A stretch of DNA of 64,000 nt from JAYOEY01 sp038120295 (GCA_038120295.1 JAYOLL010000011.1:38075-102074), one strand, 5' to 3'; shown: positions 42,555 to 51,314, counted from the stretch's first letter. A program made the numbers and translations. Notes: generated by a model not told the origin, from the letters alone.

Positions 42555-43387
42555 TCGTCGAAGAAATAGAGCGTGCGGATTTCGATGCTCTCGCGCGGCG
42601 CGGCGCCCTCAGGTGAGTTGGGGTCGACGAAGGAACCGTGACAGGTCCATTTCGCGGTGCCGTCGTCGAGCGAGTCGAAACATTTCAGGAGGACGACTTC
42701 TTCCGGCTCCATGCGGGGGAAGTAGTACCAGCGCTGATCGGGGTTGTAGGTGAGATGCAGCACGCCGCCGATCCGTTCCTGATAGCGGCGCTCGGCGGGG
42801 ATCAGATCGCTTTCCTGAAGCGAATCCCAGCCGCAGATGGCGAGCGGAGCGGTTTCGACCGTGCCGTTGATCGAGCGCCAGATATTGATCGAACCAAATC
42901 GTTTTTGTAGCCGCGCCTCGGCTTCGTCCGCCGGCAGCAGATCGCGCACCCGCTGGACAGCGGAGTTGCGTGTGAAATCGTTATGCATGTTGCTGACGGG
43001 GCGGCGTACCTTGCGGGAATCCGCCTCGCTCGGATCGTCGAGCCGGATCGTGTGGTCGAACACCAGCACCTCGGAACAGCCGGTGGCGTCCTTCACCAGC
43101 CTTTCCATCTCCGGGTAATAGACCGAACGGACATTGTCCTCATCGTAAAAGTTCTGCACGGCGGTCGGGCTGGTCTGGAAGGTAAAGCCCTGAACATCAA
43201 GATCGAGCGTGTCCGCAATGGGGCGGCCGTTATGGATGACGATCTCATGTTCTTCGTACTTGCCCTGACGCTGGTCCGAGCCCTTGCCCATCTCGGCGAC
43301 AACGGACACCGGCGTCACCCCGTCATTGACGCTGAACTGCGCCTTTGAACGGACTTCACGGGGCTGCTGGTCGAGTGCGGTTGCCAT
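42551..43387 (-). CDS. CmcJ/NvfI-family oxidoreductase
   Basis: 278 residues from an ATG at 43385-43387 with GAGAGGAG upstream. The non-haem-iron pattern is H135-x-D137 (NMHNDFTRNS) and H250 (TCHGSF) with R265 in PRESIEIR; WRSINGTVETAPLAICGWDS and LVFDHTIR are further family marks. This group includes CmcJ of cephamycin biosynthesis and fungal 2-oxoglutarate oxygenases, as well as many bacterial proteins of unknown reaction. It is between a di-iron protein and an EamA transporter, all on the minus strand. Hydroxylation or desaturation of a small molecule is expected. Confidence 0.87.
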   Translation of the reverse strand: MATALDQQPREVRSKAQFSVNDGVTPVSVVAEMGKGSDQRQGKYEEHEIVIHNGRPIADTLDLDVQGFTFQTSPTAVQNFYDEDNVRSVYYPEMERLVKDATGCSEVLVFDHTIRLDDPSEADSRKVRRPVSNMHNDFTRNSAVQRVRDLLPADEAEARLQKRFGSINIWRSINGTVETAPLAICGWDSLQESDLIPAERRYQERIGGVLHLTYNPDQRWYYFPRMEPEEVVLLKCFDSLDDGTAKWTCHGSFVDPNSPEGAAPRESIEIRTLYFFDD

Positions 43388-43461
43388 GGTTGCGGCTCCT
43401 CTCGTGTGGCTGTGTCTTCGTTATACGAAACTCGGGGCAGGCGCGTCGATGAAAAGCTGCG

Positions 43462-44268
43462 TCACGCCGCCGCCAGCTCTTTCTCCGCCCGCTCGTAATC
43501 GAACGGTTCGGGGTCGATCTCGCCGGCATAGATCGCCTGAACCCGTTCTTCGCTCAACGGAAAGCTGAATTCCTCGTTGCGCATCCGGATGCGGGCGCGA
43601 AGCTGATCGGTCACGAGCTGCGTCATCAGCTTGTAATCCGAGTCCGACATCGGTTCGGAATCGAGCCCGACGATGCCGCCCAGCATGTGGCCGAATTCGT
43701 CCTCGTAGATTTCCGAACAGGCGTGCGCGATCAGATCGTCGGCGCCGCCGCGCCCCTTTAGCCGCATGCCTTCGCGGAACAGGGTGCAGTAACCGCCCTC
43801 GGTGAAATGGCTGGCGCGAACCCCGACCTCGCCATGCGTGTGGTTGTGCTCAATCCGCATATCGGTGAGTTCCTGATCCGCTTTCCACTCTTCGATCCTG
43901 TGTGGATCCAGCGGTGGCGTGGCATCGTCGCGGATCGCGTCGTAGACGTCGGCGAACAGGCAGTAATGGGTGAACTCGTCCTGGATCGTCTCGATCAGGT
44001 CGAGAATGCGCGCCCGCGGCACGCCCGCATCGATCTTCGGGAAGGATTCCATGATCTCGGTCAGCGGTCCCATGAATATCCCGAGGTCCTTGTGCTCGCC
44101 GAGCCCCTTGCCGTTGAATTCCTTGAAGCACTGGCGGCGCAGCCACAACAGGTCGGTTTCGAGGTTGCGTACCGGCGAATCCCAGTAGGTGCGTACGACC
44201 TCGGCTTCTCCCGCCCAGAGCGGCGCGGAAATGTCGATCAGGTGCTGCAGGTTCGAATTCAGTGTCAT
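43462..44268 (-). CDS. Ferritin-like di-iron protein (second)
   Basis: 268 residues, no signal peptide. ExxH motifs at E98-H101 (QDEFTHYCLFADVYD) and E191-H194 (EDEFGHMLGG) with supporting Glu at 71 or 74 and at 157 or 166. The spacing is not as regular as in the 22421 protein but fits a four-helix di-iron fold. Thr-His-Gly-rich HNHTHGE in the middle adds possible metal ligands. It heads the minus-strand cluster with the CmcJ-like enzyme and the EamA transporter, and its start is divergent from the amidohydrolase at 44388. I know of no named family match. Confidence 0.72.
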   Translation of the reverse strand: MTLNSNLQHLIDISAPLWAGEAEVVRTYWDSPVRNLETDLLWLRRQCFKEFNGKGLGEHKDLGIFMGPLTEIMESFPKIDAGVPRARILDLIETIQDEFTHYCLFADVYDAIRDDATPPLDPHRIEEWKADQELTDMRIEHNHTHGEVGVRASHFTEGGYCTLFREGMRLKGRGGADDLIAHACSEIYEDEFGHMLGGIVGLDSEPMSDSDYKLMTQLVTDQLRARIRMRNEEFSFPLSEERVQAIYAGEIDPEPFDYERAEKELAAA

Positions 44269-44387
44269 TGTCCGGTCCGGCGCTGTTTTCGTGCAAGTGC
44301 CCGGAATCTACCGGCATGTCCCTTGCTTGTCATCCGGGGGCAGGCGGCGTCATACTGGGTACACAGCGTCGTCACAGGAGAAATGGA

Positions 44388-45635
44388 ATGGATTCCGGTA
44401 TCGAAGCCCCCAGGGAAAACCCGATCAAGGAAATCACCGCGGAGACGGATACGCGGGACATTCTTGCCAATGCAAAAAAATACGGCGAGAGCCAGGGGCT
44501 TGAGGATGTCTATATCGCCGATATCGACTCGCACCATAACGAGACCGAAAGCTGGCGCGAACTGGTCAATTACATCGAGGACCCGGTCATCCGGTTCCAG
44601 GCGCAGGATCATTTCAGCAACCGGTCGGGCGCGCCGCCTTACGGGCTGAACGGAGATCACGCGCTTCGCTACCAGGATTGCGGTGGGCGAATTATCCATC
44701 AGGGGAAGCGCGGCGAGCCGGTTCCGGAGGATGCTGGGGTGCACCGCGATGTTGTGCTGGCGCAGCGCGCCTACGAGGCGATGCAGGTCGATTACACGGT
44801 GGTGTTCCCGACACCGATGCTCAATCTCGGCTATCACCCGCAATATCACATGGAGGCCGTGCTGGGGCGCGCCTACAACGCATGGTTCTGCGATCGTATC
44901 CTGTCGGCCGACGACAAGCTCGGCTCGATGATTTACGTGCCGTTCAACGAACCGGATGCGGCAATCAAAACGGTCGAGGAATACGCCGACAAGAAAGGCG
45001 TGGTCGGCTTCATGGTCACGTCTGTCCGCCACAAGCCGGTGCATCACAACCAGTATATGAAGCTCTACGCGCTGATGGAGGAAATTGGCAAACCGTTCGG
45101 TTTCCACGCCGGCTATTACTGGGCCGACGAATGGTCGAAACAGATCAACCAGTTCGGCGCCATGCATGCGCTGGGTTTCGTCTGGTGCAACGTGGTGCAC
45201 ATGACCAACTGGGTGTGGAACGGCCTTAACGAGAAGTTTCCCGAACTGAAGGTGTGCTGGATCGAATCCGGCCTCGCCTGGGTGACGTGGCTTATGCAGC
45301 GCCTGGATCATCAATATCTGATGCGCCAGTCTGAGGCGCCGCTGCTCAAACGCCTGCCGAGCGAGTATATGCGCGAGATGTATTATACCTCTCAGCCAAT
45401 GGAAACCGATCACATGAAAGCGCTGGAAGTGACCTGCGAGATGATCGACGCTCCCAACAAGCTGATGTACGCGTCCGACTGGCCGCACTGGGATTTCGAC
45501 ACGCCGTCGACCATCTGGGACCTGCCGTTCCTCGACGAGCAGGCCAAGCGGAATATCCTCGGCCTGAATGCTGCGAATATTTTCGGGCTGGAAGTGCCGG
45601 AGAACAAGCGCGGGTTGCCGGCTGCGGCGGAATAG
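44388..45635 (+). CDS. Amidohydrolase-2 family metal-dependent hydrolase/decarboxylase, copy 2
   Basis: 415 residues from the ATG at 44388, preceded by AGGAG. The metal site is YIADIDSHHNETESW (D-x-H near residue 48), the later barrel ligand region includes PFGFHAGYYWADE and the end MYASDWPHWDFDTPSTIWD, containing the usual catalytic Asp. It is longer than copy 1 with an N-terminal extension of about 35 residues. It is divergent from the di-iron/CmcJ/EamA cluster, sharing a 119-bp regulatory interval, so the two sides may be coregulated. Substrate unknown. Confidence 0.9.
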   Translation: MDSGIEAPRENPIKEITAETDTRDILANAKKYGESQGLEDVYIADIDSHHNETESWRELVNYIEDPVIRFQAQDHFSNRSGAPPYGLNGDHALRYQDCGGRIIHQGKRGEPVPEDAGVHRDVVLAQRAYEAMQVDYTVVFPTPMLNLGYHPQYHMEAVLGRAYNAWFCDRILSADDKLGSMIYVPFNEPDAAIKTVEEYADKKGVVGFMVTSVRHKPVHHNQYMKLYALMEEIGKPFGFHAGYYWADEWSKQINQFGAMHALGFVWCNVVHMTNWVWNGLNEKFPELKVCWIESGLAWVTWLMQRLDHQYLMRQSEAPLLKRLPSEYMREMYYTSQPMETDHMKALEVTCEMIDAPNKLMYASDWPHWDFDTPSTIWDLPFLDEQAKRNILGLNAANIFGLEVPENKRGLPAAAE

Positions 45636-45639
45636 CGCG

Positions 45640-46866
45640 TCAGGGGCCGTCATCCGGTCGCGGTTTGACCGCCACGGCCAGGATTGCCGACAGCCATAGG
45701 GTCGACAGCCACCAGCTCTGCCATATCCCGAAGCCGGCGCTGGCGATCGCGAAGCCGGTCACGAAAAGGGCGCAAAGATCGCTGCTGCCCGGGAGCCGGC
45801 CGATGGCGCGGAACGTCGCACACAGCCATGCGCAAACCAGCAGAATCCCGACGAGGCCAAGCTCGGCCCAAATCTGAAGACCCGCGCTGTGCGGATGCAG
45901 CGGCATGCTGGCCGAGCGGAAATACTTCTTCTTTACCTCGAGCAGCGTTTCTCCCGGTTGCCAGCTGTCGTCCTGCGGAATATGCCGGGCGAGGCCGCGC
46001 GACGCCTCAATACCCCTTCCCGTAATTGGCTTCTCCATCGCGCGGGTCGCTGCGAAATCCCAGATGAAGAGCCGGTGTACGAGGGAATTCTGCACCGACG
46101 AATTCGGGTTCCAGCTTTCGATATGCGCGCTGACCCCCTTGAAAAGCGGTAATGCGAGCAGGGCGACGATCAGACCTGCCAGAACGATGCGGCGCAGGAT
46201 ATCACGCGGAAAAGCCAGATGACTTAGTGCGAAGACGGCGATCCCAGCTGTGAGCGCCGTGACGGCGGTCGCCGAAGCGGAGCCCGACAGTACGGCGAGT
46301 GCAAAGAGAAGGAACAGCCATAATGTCCAGCGCGGATATTTGGTGCCGAGGGCGATGGCGACTGGCCAGACCAGCATCGCAACGATGGTGACGGGCCGGT
46401 TCAGCATATAGGGGTAGAATTTCTGTCCATCAGTAGTGTTGAGGAACAGACTTCGTATAAGGCCATTGCTGTAAATATCGATAGAGAGATAGGCCAGGGC
46501 GATTGTCATGCCCGCGATCAGGGCGATCCCGCAGCGCCGCCGGTCCTGGGTATCCAGACACCTGGCCCGGTCGACTGCCATCATCCCCCCGGTGAATAGG
46601 ACGGCGATCTTGGCGACGGTTCTGACTCCCTTGGCGGTTTCAGGGCTCCAGAGAAGGCTGATGGCAGCCCAGATCGCCAGCGTGCACAGGATAAGAAATA
46701 CAGGGTCACGCCGCAGCGCAGGCCACGAGTCGCGTGCGGCGCCCGTCAGAACGAGTCCGAAGATCGTCGCACCGAGCAACGGAGCGGTTCCCAGAGGGGC
46801 GATGATAGCCACAGGCGGAAGCAGCGCGGCCGTAGTTATCAGGATGGTGCCGCTGGTAATACGCAT
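45640..46866 (-). CDS. O-antigen ligase-like (Wzy_C) membrane protein
   Basis: 408 residues with about ten membrane helices. A large periplasmic loop holds GRGIEASRGLARHIPQDDSW and SMPLHPHSAGLQIWAELG; the HPHxxxLQxxxExG pattern is the hallmark of WaaL/Wzy-type polysaccharide ligases and polymerases. It would attach or polymerise an O-antigen or exopolysaccharide chain at the periplasmic face. No glycosyltransferase neighbours are present. It is convergent with the amidohydrolase gene (4 bp apart). Confidence 0.87.
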   Translation of the reverse strand: MRITSGTILITTAALLPPVAIIAPLGTAPLLGATIFGLVLTGAARDSWPALRRDPVFLILCTLAIWAAISLLWSPETAKGVRTVAKIAVLFTGGMMAVDRARCLDTQDRRRCGIALIAGMTIALAYLSIDIYSNGLIRSLFLNTTDGQKFYPYMLNRPVTIVAMLVWPVAIALGTKYPRWTLWLFLLFALAVLSGSASATAVTALTAGIAVFALSHLAFPRDILRRIVLAGLIVALLALPLFKGVSAHIESWNPNSSVQNSLVHRLFIWDFAATRAMEKPITGRGIEASRGLARHIPQDDSWQPGETLLEVKKKYFRSASMPLHPHSAGLQIWAELGLVGILLVCAWLCATFRAIGRLPGSSDLCALFVTGFAIASAGFGIWQSWWLSTLWLSAILAVAVKPRPDDGP

Positions 46867-47062
46867 TATGTATTCTTAGGAGGAAATGGGAGAGGGGTCG
46901 GGCAAGAATATACATAAATCCCATTCGGCGAACAGGCTTCCAGCTTTATCCGTTTCGGGGAAAGGCGGACTTTTTTCATACGAAAACGATTTGGCCAGTT
47001 GTTCTCATGTGATATCATTCAGGGGTGTAATACGCGAAGTCAGCTGAAAGGAAGCTACTCCC

Positions 47063-47941
47063 ATGTCCAGATTCGTTATCGCGCCGCATATGCGGCTTCA
47101 TGAATGGGTCGCGGTCGAGAAGGGCTATTTCGACGAGGAAGGGCTCGATTACGAGCTGCATGACGAACTCTACGGCGCGGACGGGCGGCGTCACCATCTC
47201 GGCGACAAGGTCGGCGCCTACCAGACGTTTGAGAAGGGCCGAAAATCGGACGTGAGCTGCGCCTGCCACTGGACGGTCAACGTCGCCGCCGCGTCGGGCC
47301 ATGGCAAGCTCTACGCCGACTGCTATTCCGTGTCGCCCTGCGGCATCTTCGTATCTACGGATTCGGACATCAGAACGCCTGAAGACCTCGCCGGCGTGCC
47401 GGTTTCGGTCGGCTACCAGTCGGGAAGCCACTATTCGACCATCCAGGCGCTCGAACAGTTTCTGAAACCGGAGGAGATCAACCTGTCCTTCGCCGACGGG
47501 CTGCTGTTCAGCCGGCTGGAAATGCTGATCGACGGCGAGGTGCCGGCCGCAAGCCTGTTCAGCGGGCCATACTACTTCCTTGAACAGCTCGGATTCCGCA
47601 AGGTGGTGGATACGTCCTTCATGATGGCGTCGATGGTGGCGGAAACCGCCGACCGCGAGGACATCGAGAAATATTTCCGGGCGCTGAAGCGCGCCCAGGC
47701 CGATATCGATCTGCGGCCAGAACTCTACACGCATTATTACCGCAACGAGTTCCCCGAACGGTTCCGCGAGCAAATGGACACCCGCCTGTTCGGCCCCGGC
47801 GAGCGCATCGTGTTCGAGCCCTATTCACGGGAAATCTTCGAAAGCTCGCGCCAGTGGATCGCCGAACGCAATATCTTCGAGGATGGCGACCTCGGCGCGC
47901 GCGATTATGCGGACGCGGTGGTCGTGTCGGCGGCGGAGTAA
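47063..47941 (+). CDS. Periplasmic-binding-fold (SsuA/THI5-like) protein without signal peptide
   Basis: 292 residues from the ATG at 47063 with AAAGGAAG upstream. The sequence MRLHEWVAVEKGYFDEEGLD near the N-terminus and DIRTPEDLAGVPVSVGYQSG, then QALEQFLKPEEINLSF, are SsuA/THI5/ABC-substrate-binding type. No signal peptide is present, and relatives with this layout include 4,5-dihydroxyphthalate decarboxylase-like and other cytoplasmic enzymes. No ABC permease or ATPase is nearby. Preceded by 196 bp of AT-richer intergenic DNA. An enzyme or cytoplasmic ligand binder is more likely than a transport receptor. Confidence 0.78.
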   Translation: MSRFVIAPHMRLHEWVAVEKGYFDEEGLDYELHDELYGADGRRHHLGDKVGAYQTFEKGRKSDVSCACHWTVNVAAASGHGKLYADCYSVSPCGIFVSTDSDIRTPEDLAGVPVSVGYQSGSHYSTIQALEQFLKPEEINLSFADGLLFSRLEMLIDGEVPAASLFSGPYYFLEQLGFRKVVDTSFMMASMVAETADREDIEKYFRALKRAQADIDLRPELYTHYYRNEFPERFREQMDTRLFGPGERIVFEPYSREIFESSRQWIAERNIFEDGDLGARDYADAVVVSAAE

Positions 47942-48108
47942 GTTTCATCGTCGGATGACAGAAGGGGCGGGATGCGTCGCAATCCGGTCCTTTCAATTAC
48001 GGCGCATTCTGCCCACGGTCGCGCTAAGCGTGATTTCGGCAAACGTGGCGTTTACTGAGCGGGAAGAGAACCTGGTGCTTTTCTTGACCGCTTCCAGCGA
48101 CGACCGGT

Positions 48109-48606
48109 TTAGCCGTAATTGTCGTCGGCAAGATTGCCGATCATCTTCAGCATGACCTCGCGCACGATCGTCAGATGCTCGTCCGATATGTCTTTCACGG
48201 CGATCCGGTTCACCTCGATCGCCAACGGCACCAGTTCGTCGCGGAGCGCGGCGCCTTTTTCAGTCAGGAAGACATGAAGCTTTCGCCGGTTGCCCTCTTC
48301 GTGCCGCCGGGTGATATACCCGCGTTCTTCCAGAACTTTCACCGCCGCATAGGTTGTGGGCTCCGTCACGCCGATTGCATCGCTGAGTTCTTTCTGGGTA
48401 AGCCCGTCACCGTTCCATAACACGCGGAGAAAGGCCCAGTGTCCGAACGGAATATCATGTTCGGCAAGCCTGACCGTCAGACTCTGGCCCAGGCTTCGCC
48501 CCACGTCGCGAATGAGATGCGCAAGCCGGTCGTTCGGGACGGCGTCGAGCCAGTGCAGGAGGATTCGTTCGTTCTCGCTGCGAGCAGTCGTGTGACGTCT
48601 TGCCAT
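48109..48606 (-). CDS. MarR-family transcriptional regulator
   Basis: 165 residues. The winged helix-turn-helix includes LRVLWNGDGLTQKELSDAIG and VTEPTTYAAVKVLEERGYI with the wing RRHEEGNRRKLHVFLTEKG. Starts 2 bp after the Gfo/Idh stop, so it is translated from the same transcript. The double palindrome at 49878-49927 in front of that operon is the obvious candidate site for autoregulation and for control of the divergent Rieske gene. MarR proteins commonly sense phenolic or aromatic ligands. Confidence 0.93.
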   Translation of the reverse strand: MARRHTTARSENERILLHWLDAVPNDRLAHLIRDVGRSLGQSLTVRLAEHDIPFGHWAFLRVLWNGDGLTQKELSDAIGVTEPTTYAAVKVLEERGYITRRHEEGNRRKLHVFLTEKGAALRDELVPLAIEVNRIAVKDISDEHLTIVREVMLKMIGNLADDNYG

Positions 48607-48608
48607 GA

Positions 48609-49823
48609 TCAGCTCTTCGCCTTCGGGAGGTTAGCGACCGGCACCTGATACGATAACGACACCTTTTTACCGGTCTGCGCCGACTCGATGATCGCGAGAC
48701 AGACTTCCAGCGTCGCCCGGCCCCATTCGCCGCTGTGCAACGGCGGGATGTTGTCGAATGTGGCGGCATACAGTTCGTCGATCACTTCTGATCGCGGAAC
48801 GGTTGGCCGGGCGAGTGGAGTGGTTTCGAATTCGTCGCCGTAGACTTCCAAGCGGTCCGGCATAGTTCGAATGTCGCCATGTTCGCAGGATACGATAACG
48901 GTGCCGAAATGCTCATGCGTCTTGCCATTCATGAAGTCCGGCTCAGGAAGAACCGCTCCTTTCGGTCCGCCATAAGCGCGGGCGGCTTTCAGCGCCGCTT
49001 CCGCATCGGAATCCGGTACCTCCCGGAGCGCAGCACGGGCTGCGCCGTAATTGTCGGGATCCTTCATACGGCCCATCTCACCGATCCAGTCCGTGAACCG
49101 GTCGGAATCGAAGCGACCGTAACCGTTATAGACAAGGCTGGCGAACGCGCCGCCTGCAAAATCGACCATTGCCGTGTAAGCGCCTTCGGTCGGTCGAGTC
49201 GGGTCCCAGTTTCCGGTAGCAGCATAGACGCTCTCAGCCATGCCGCCCGCAAGAAGGCGGGCGATGTCGATCTGGTGCGCCCCCTGACTGAATACGACCC
49301 CACCTCCCTGGGTGGTATCGAGTTCCTCCGGGCGGCGCGGCCGGTAGATGAAATCGGTGTAATTCAAGGCCGTAATCATCTTTGGCGCGCCTAGTCTGCC
49401 TGATTCGATAAGGCGTCGGGCCGCAAGGACCGGTGCATCGAAACTGTGGCTGTGACCTACCAGAAGGTGGGTTCCTGCAGCTCTGGCCGCCTCAATCATG
49501 CGGGTACAGGAATCGACCGTCAGGGCCATCGGCTTTTCGACCAGCACATGTTTGCCCGCGCGAGCGGCGGAAACGACGTGTTCTTCGTGAAACTGGTGCG
49601 GCGTTGCAACGTAAACTGCATCGACACGGCGATCGGCGCACATCTCGGCAAAGGAAGTATAGGCCGTGCCTCCGAAATCGGCCTGAAAGCGATCAAGAGC
49701 GGAATCACGGGTGTCGACTGCCGCTGCAATCTCCAGTAGCGGGTGCAGAGCGAGGGTTGGCAACATGACGCTGAAACCGCGTCCCAACCCCGCAATTCCA
49801 AGATGCAGCTTGCGGGTGCTCAC
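48609..49823 (-). CDS. Gfo/Idh/MocA-family oxidoreductase
   Basis: 404 residues from a GTG at 49821-49823 with GGAAAA about ten bases before; an ATG 57 bases upstream would lie within the operator region and lacks a ribosome site. The dinucleotide motif is LHLGIAGLGRGFSVMLPTL and the hallmark VEKPMALT is present near residue 100, followed by the catalytic-His region (GVVFSQGAHQIDIA). Family members oxidise sugars, inositols, biliverdin and aromatic dihydrodiols. The association with a Rieske oxygenase makes a dihydrodiol or ring-hydroxylated product conceivable. Cotranscribed with marR. Confidence 0.9.
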   Translation of the reverse strand: MSTRKLHLGIAGLGRGFSVMLPTLALHPLLEIAAAVDTRDSALDRFQADFGGTAYTSFAEMCADRRVDAVYVATPHQFHEEHVVSAARAGKHVLVEKPMALTVDSCTRMIEAARAAGTHLLVGHSHSFDAPVLAARRLIESGRLGAPKMITALNYTDFIYRPRRPEELDTTQGGGVVFSQGAHQIDIARLLAGGMAESVYAATGNWDPTRPTEGAYTAMVDFAGGAFASLVYNGYGRFDSDRFTDWIGEMGRMKDPDNYGAARAALREVPDSDAEAALKAARAYGGPKGAVLPEPDFMNGKTHEHFGTVIVSCEHGDIRTMPDRLEVYGDEFETTPLARPTVPRSEVIDELYAATFDNIPPLHSGEWGRATLEVCLAIIESAQTGKKVSLSYQVPVANLPKAKS

Positions 49824-49877
49824 TAAATTTTCCGTTCGGAGGTCATGCGTAATCCTAAACAGCTTGACATCCTCATT

Positions 49878-49927
49878 CAATATTCTTAGGTTCCAAAGAA
49901 TAATAGCTTAGGAACCTAAGAATATTG
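49878..49927. promoter_or_regulatory. Double palindromic operator, probable MarR site
   Basis: A perfect 17-bp inverted repeat: CAATATTCTTAGGTTCC at 49878-49894 and GGAACCTAAGAATATTG at 49911-49927. Each arm is itself part of a smaller palindrome, CTTAGG-TT-CCAAAG (49885-49898) and CTTAGG-AA-CCTAAG (49907-49920), whose centres are 22 bp apart, two helical turns. It lies between the divergent Gfo/Idh-MarR and Rieske starts, with TTGACA at 49864-49869 on one side. Confidence 0.75.
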
Positions 49928-49953
49928 TGCCGGACAGGCCGTGAGGAGGAATC

Positions 49954-51243
49954 ATGATCACTGTAGAAGAGAACGACCTGCTAACCCGTATCGAAGGCGA
50001 CACTCCGATGGGAAAGATCATGCGCTGTCACTGGATGCCAGCCTGCCTGTCCGAAGAAGTCGCCGAACCCGACGGAAAGCCGGTCCGGTTCCGGCTTCTG
50101 GGCGAAGATCTTGTGTGTTTCCGCGATACCGAGGGGCGGCTCGGGGTCATTGACGAGTTCTGTCGCCATCGCGGCGCCTCGCTCGCCTTCGGTCGTAATG
50201 AAGATTGCGGCCTGCGGTGCCTTTATCACGGCTGGAAGTTCGACGTGAACGGCAATGTCGTCGACATGCCGAGCGAGCCGAATGCCGGTGAAGCGCTGAA
50301 AGCGGAGGCCAGGCTGAAATCGTACCCGGCGCGCGAGGCCGGCGGTTTCGTCTGGATCTGGATGGGAGAAGCCGATGCGATGTCGGAATTCGAGCCGCCT
50401 GTCTGGGCCGGCGCGCCGGCCGACAAGATCGCGGTGGTCAAAATGCACACCGCCTGCAACTGGGCACAGGTGCTGGAGGGCTCGATCGATTCCGCTCATA
50501 GCTCGAGCCTGCATTCAACGAACATGCCGCCCGCCGAGGTAGACGGCGCCAAAGCGACGGCGACGGCCTGGCCGCGCCCGTCGAACGACAAGGCGCCGCG
50601 TATCCGGTTCGACAGGACCGACTACGGTTTCCGCTATGCAGCGATCCGAACGCCTATCCTTGATGCCGAAAAGTACGACTATTTGCGGACGACGCTGTTT
50701 GTCGCCCCCTTCACAGTGGTGATCCCGCCGAACGACCAGTACAAGCTGGCGCAGATGCTGGTGCCGATCGACGACACCAACACCATGTTCTACTGGATTG
50801 CTTTCCATGAGACCAAAGGCATTAGCCAGGCCGAGTGGCGCCGGTTCTGCGGTGCAGAGGTCGGAGTGGACCTCGACGAGAGATTCCGCAAATTCAGGAC
50901 TCTGGACAACATGTTTCTGCAGGACCGCGAGGCGATGAAAAACGGGGATTTCACCGGCATCCCGGGCATTCCGGCGCAGGACATGGCGATGTGGGAATCG
51001 ATGGGGCCCATCGCCGACCGAACGAAGGATTATCTCGGCGTCAGCGACGGCGCTGTCGCCCAGTTCCGTCGGATGATGGTCAAGGCCGCGAAGATTGTGC
51101 AAGACGGCGGTGCTGCGATCGGGACGGCCGCCGGTGGCCGCACGACGCCAAATGCCGATCTCGTCTCTTTCGAAGGCATGATTCCAAAGGGTGGAGACTG
51201 GAAGAAAACTTCATCGGCGGCAAAGGAACTTGAAGCCGCCTGA
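49954..51243 (+). CDS. Rieske aromatic-ring oxygenase alpha subunit, copy 2
   Basis: 429 residues with GAGGAGG seven bases before the ATG. Rieske centre C70, H72, C89, H92 (RCLYHGWKFD); iron site D179, H182, H187 (DSAHSSSLH). It aligns with copy 1 at 39455 residue for residue through the first 165 positions. It lacks beta subunit and ferredoxin genes in the neighbourhood, as in phthalate-type oxygenases. The divergent MarR operator suggests inducible expression by an aromatic effector. A stable hairpin follows the stop. Confidence 0.93.
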   Translation: MITVEENDLLTRIEGDTPMGKIMRCHWMPACLSEEVAEPDGKPVRFRLLGEDLVCFRDTEGRLGVIDEFCRHRGASLAFGRNEDCGLRCLYHGWKFDVNGNVVDMPSEPNAGEALKAEARLKSYPAREAGGFVWIWMGEADAMSEFEPPVWAGAPADKIAVVKMHTACNWAQVLEGSIDSAHSSSLHSTNMPPAEVDGAKATATAWPRPSNDKAPRIRFDRTDYGFRYAAIRTPILDAEKYDYLRTTLFVAPFTVVIPPNDQYKLAQMLVPIDDTNTMFYWIAFHETKGISQAEWRRFCGAEVGVDLDERFRKFRTLDNMFLQDREAMKNGDFTGIPGIPAQDMAMWESMGPIADRTKDYLGVSDGAVAQFRRMMVKAAKIVQDGGAAIGTAAGGRTTPNADLVSFEGMIPKGGDWKKTSSAAKELEAA

Positions 51244-51261
51244 ATTCAGTTAGCGTCCCTT

Positions 51262-51314
51262 CGGCGTATAGAGGCTGTCGCAAGCGACCATACGCCGTTG
51301 GTCCGTTTTCTTTT
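51262..51314 (+). terminator. Probable terminator after the second Rieske gene
   Basis: CGGCGTAT (51262-51269) pairs with ATACGCCG (51290-51297), with an inner GTCGC/GCGAC pair, followed by TTGGTCCGTTTTCTTTT. The rest of the 190-bp spacer up to the next gene shows no coding frame. Confidence 0.55.

Noticed and set aside
46871..46880. TATTCTTAGG upstream of the O-antigen ligase gene as another MarR half site
   Set aside because: A single unpaired 10-mer match to the operator arm without palindrome; likely chance.
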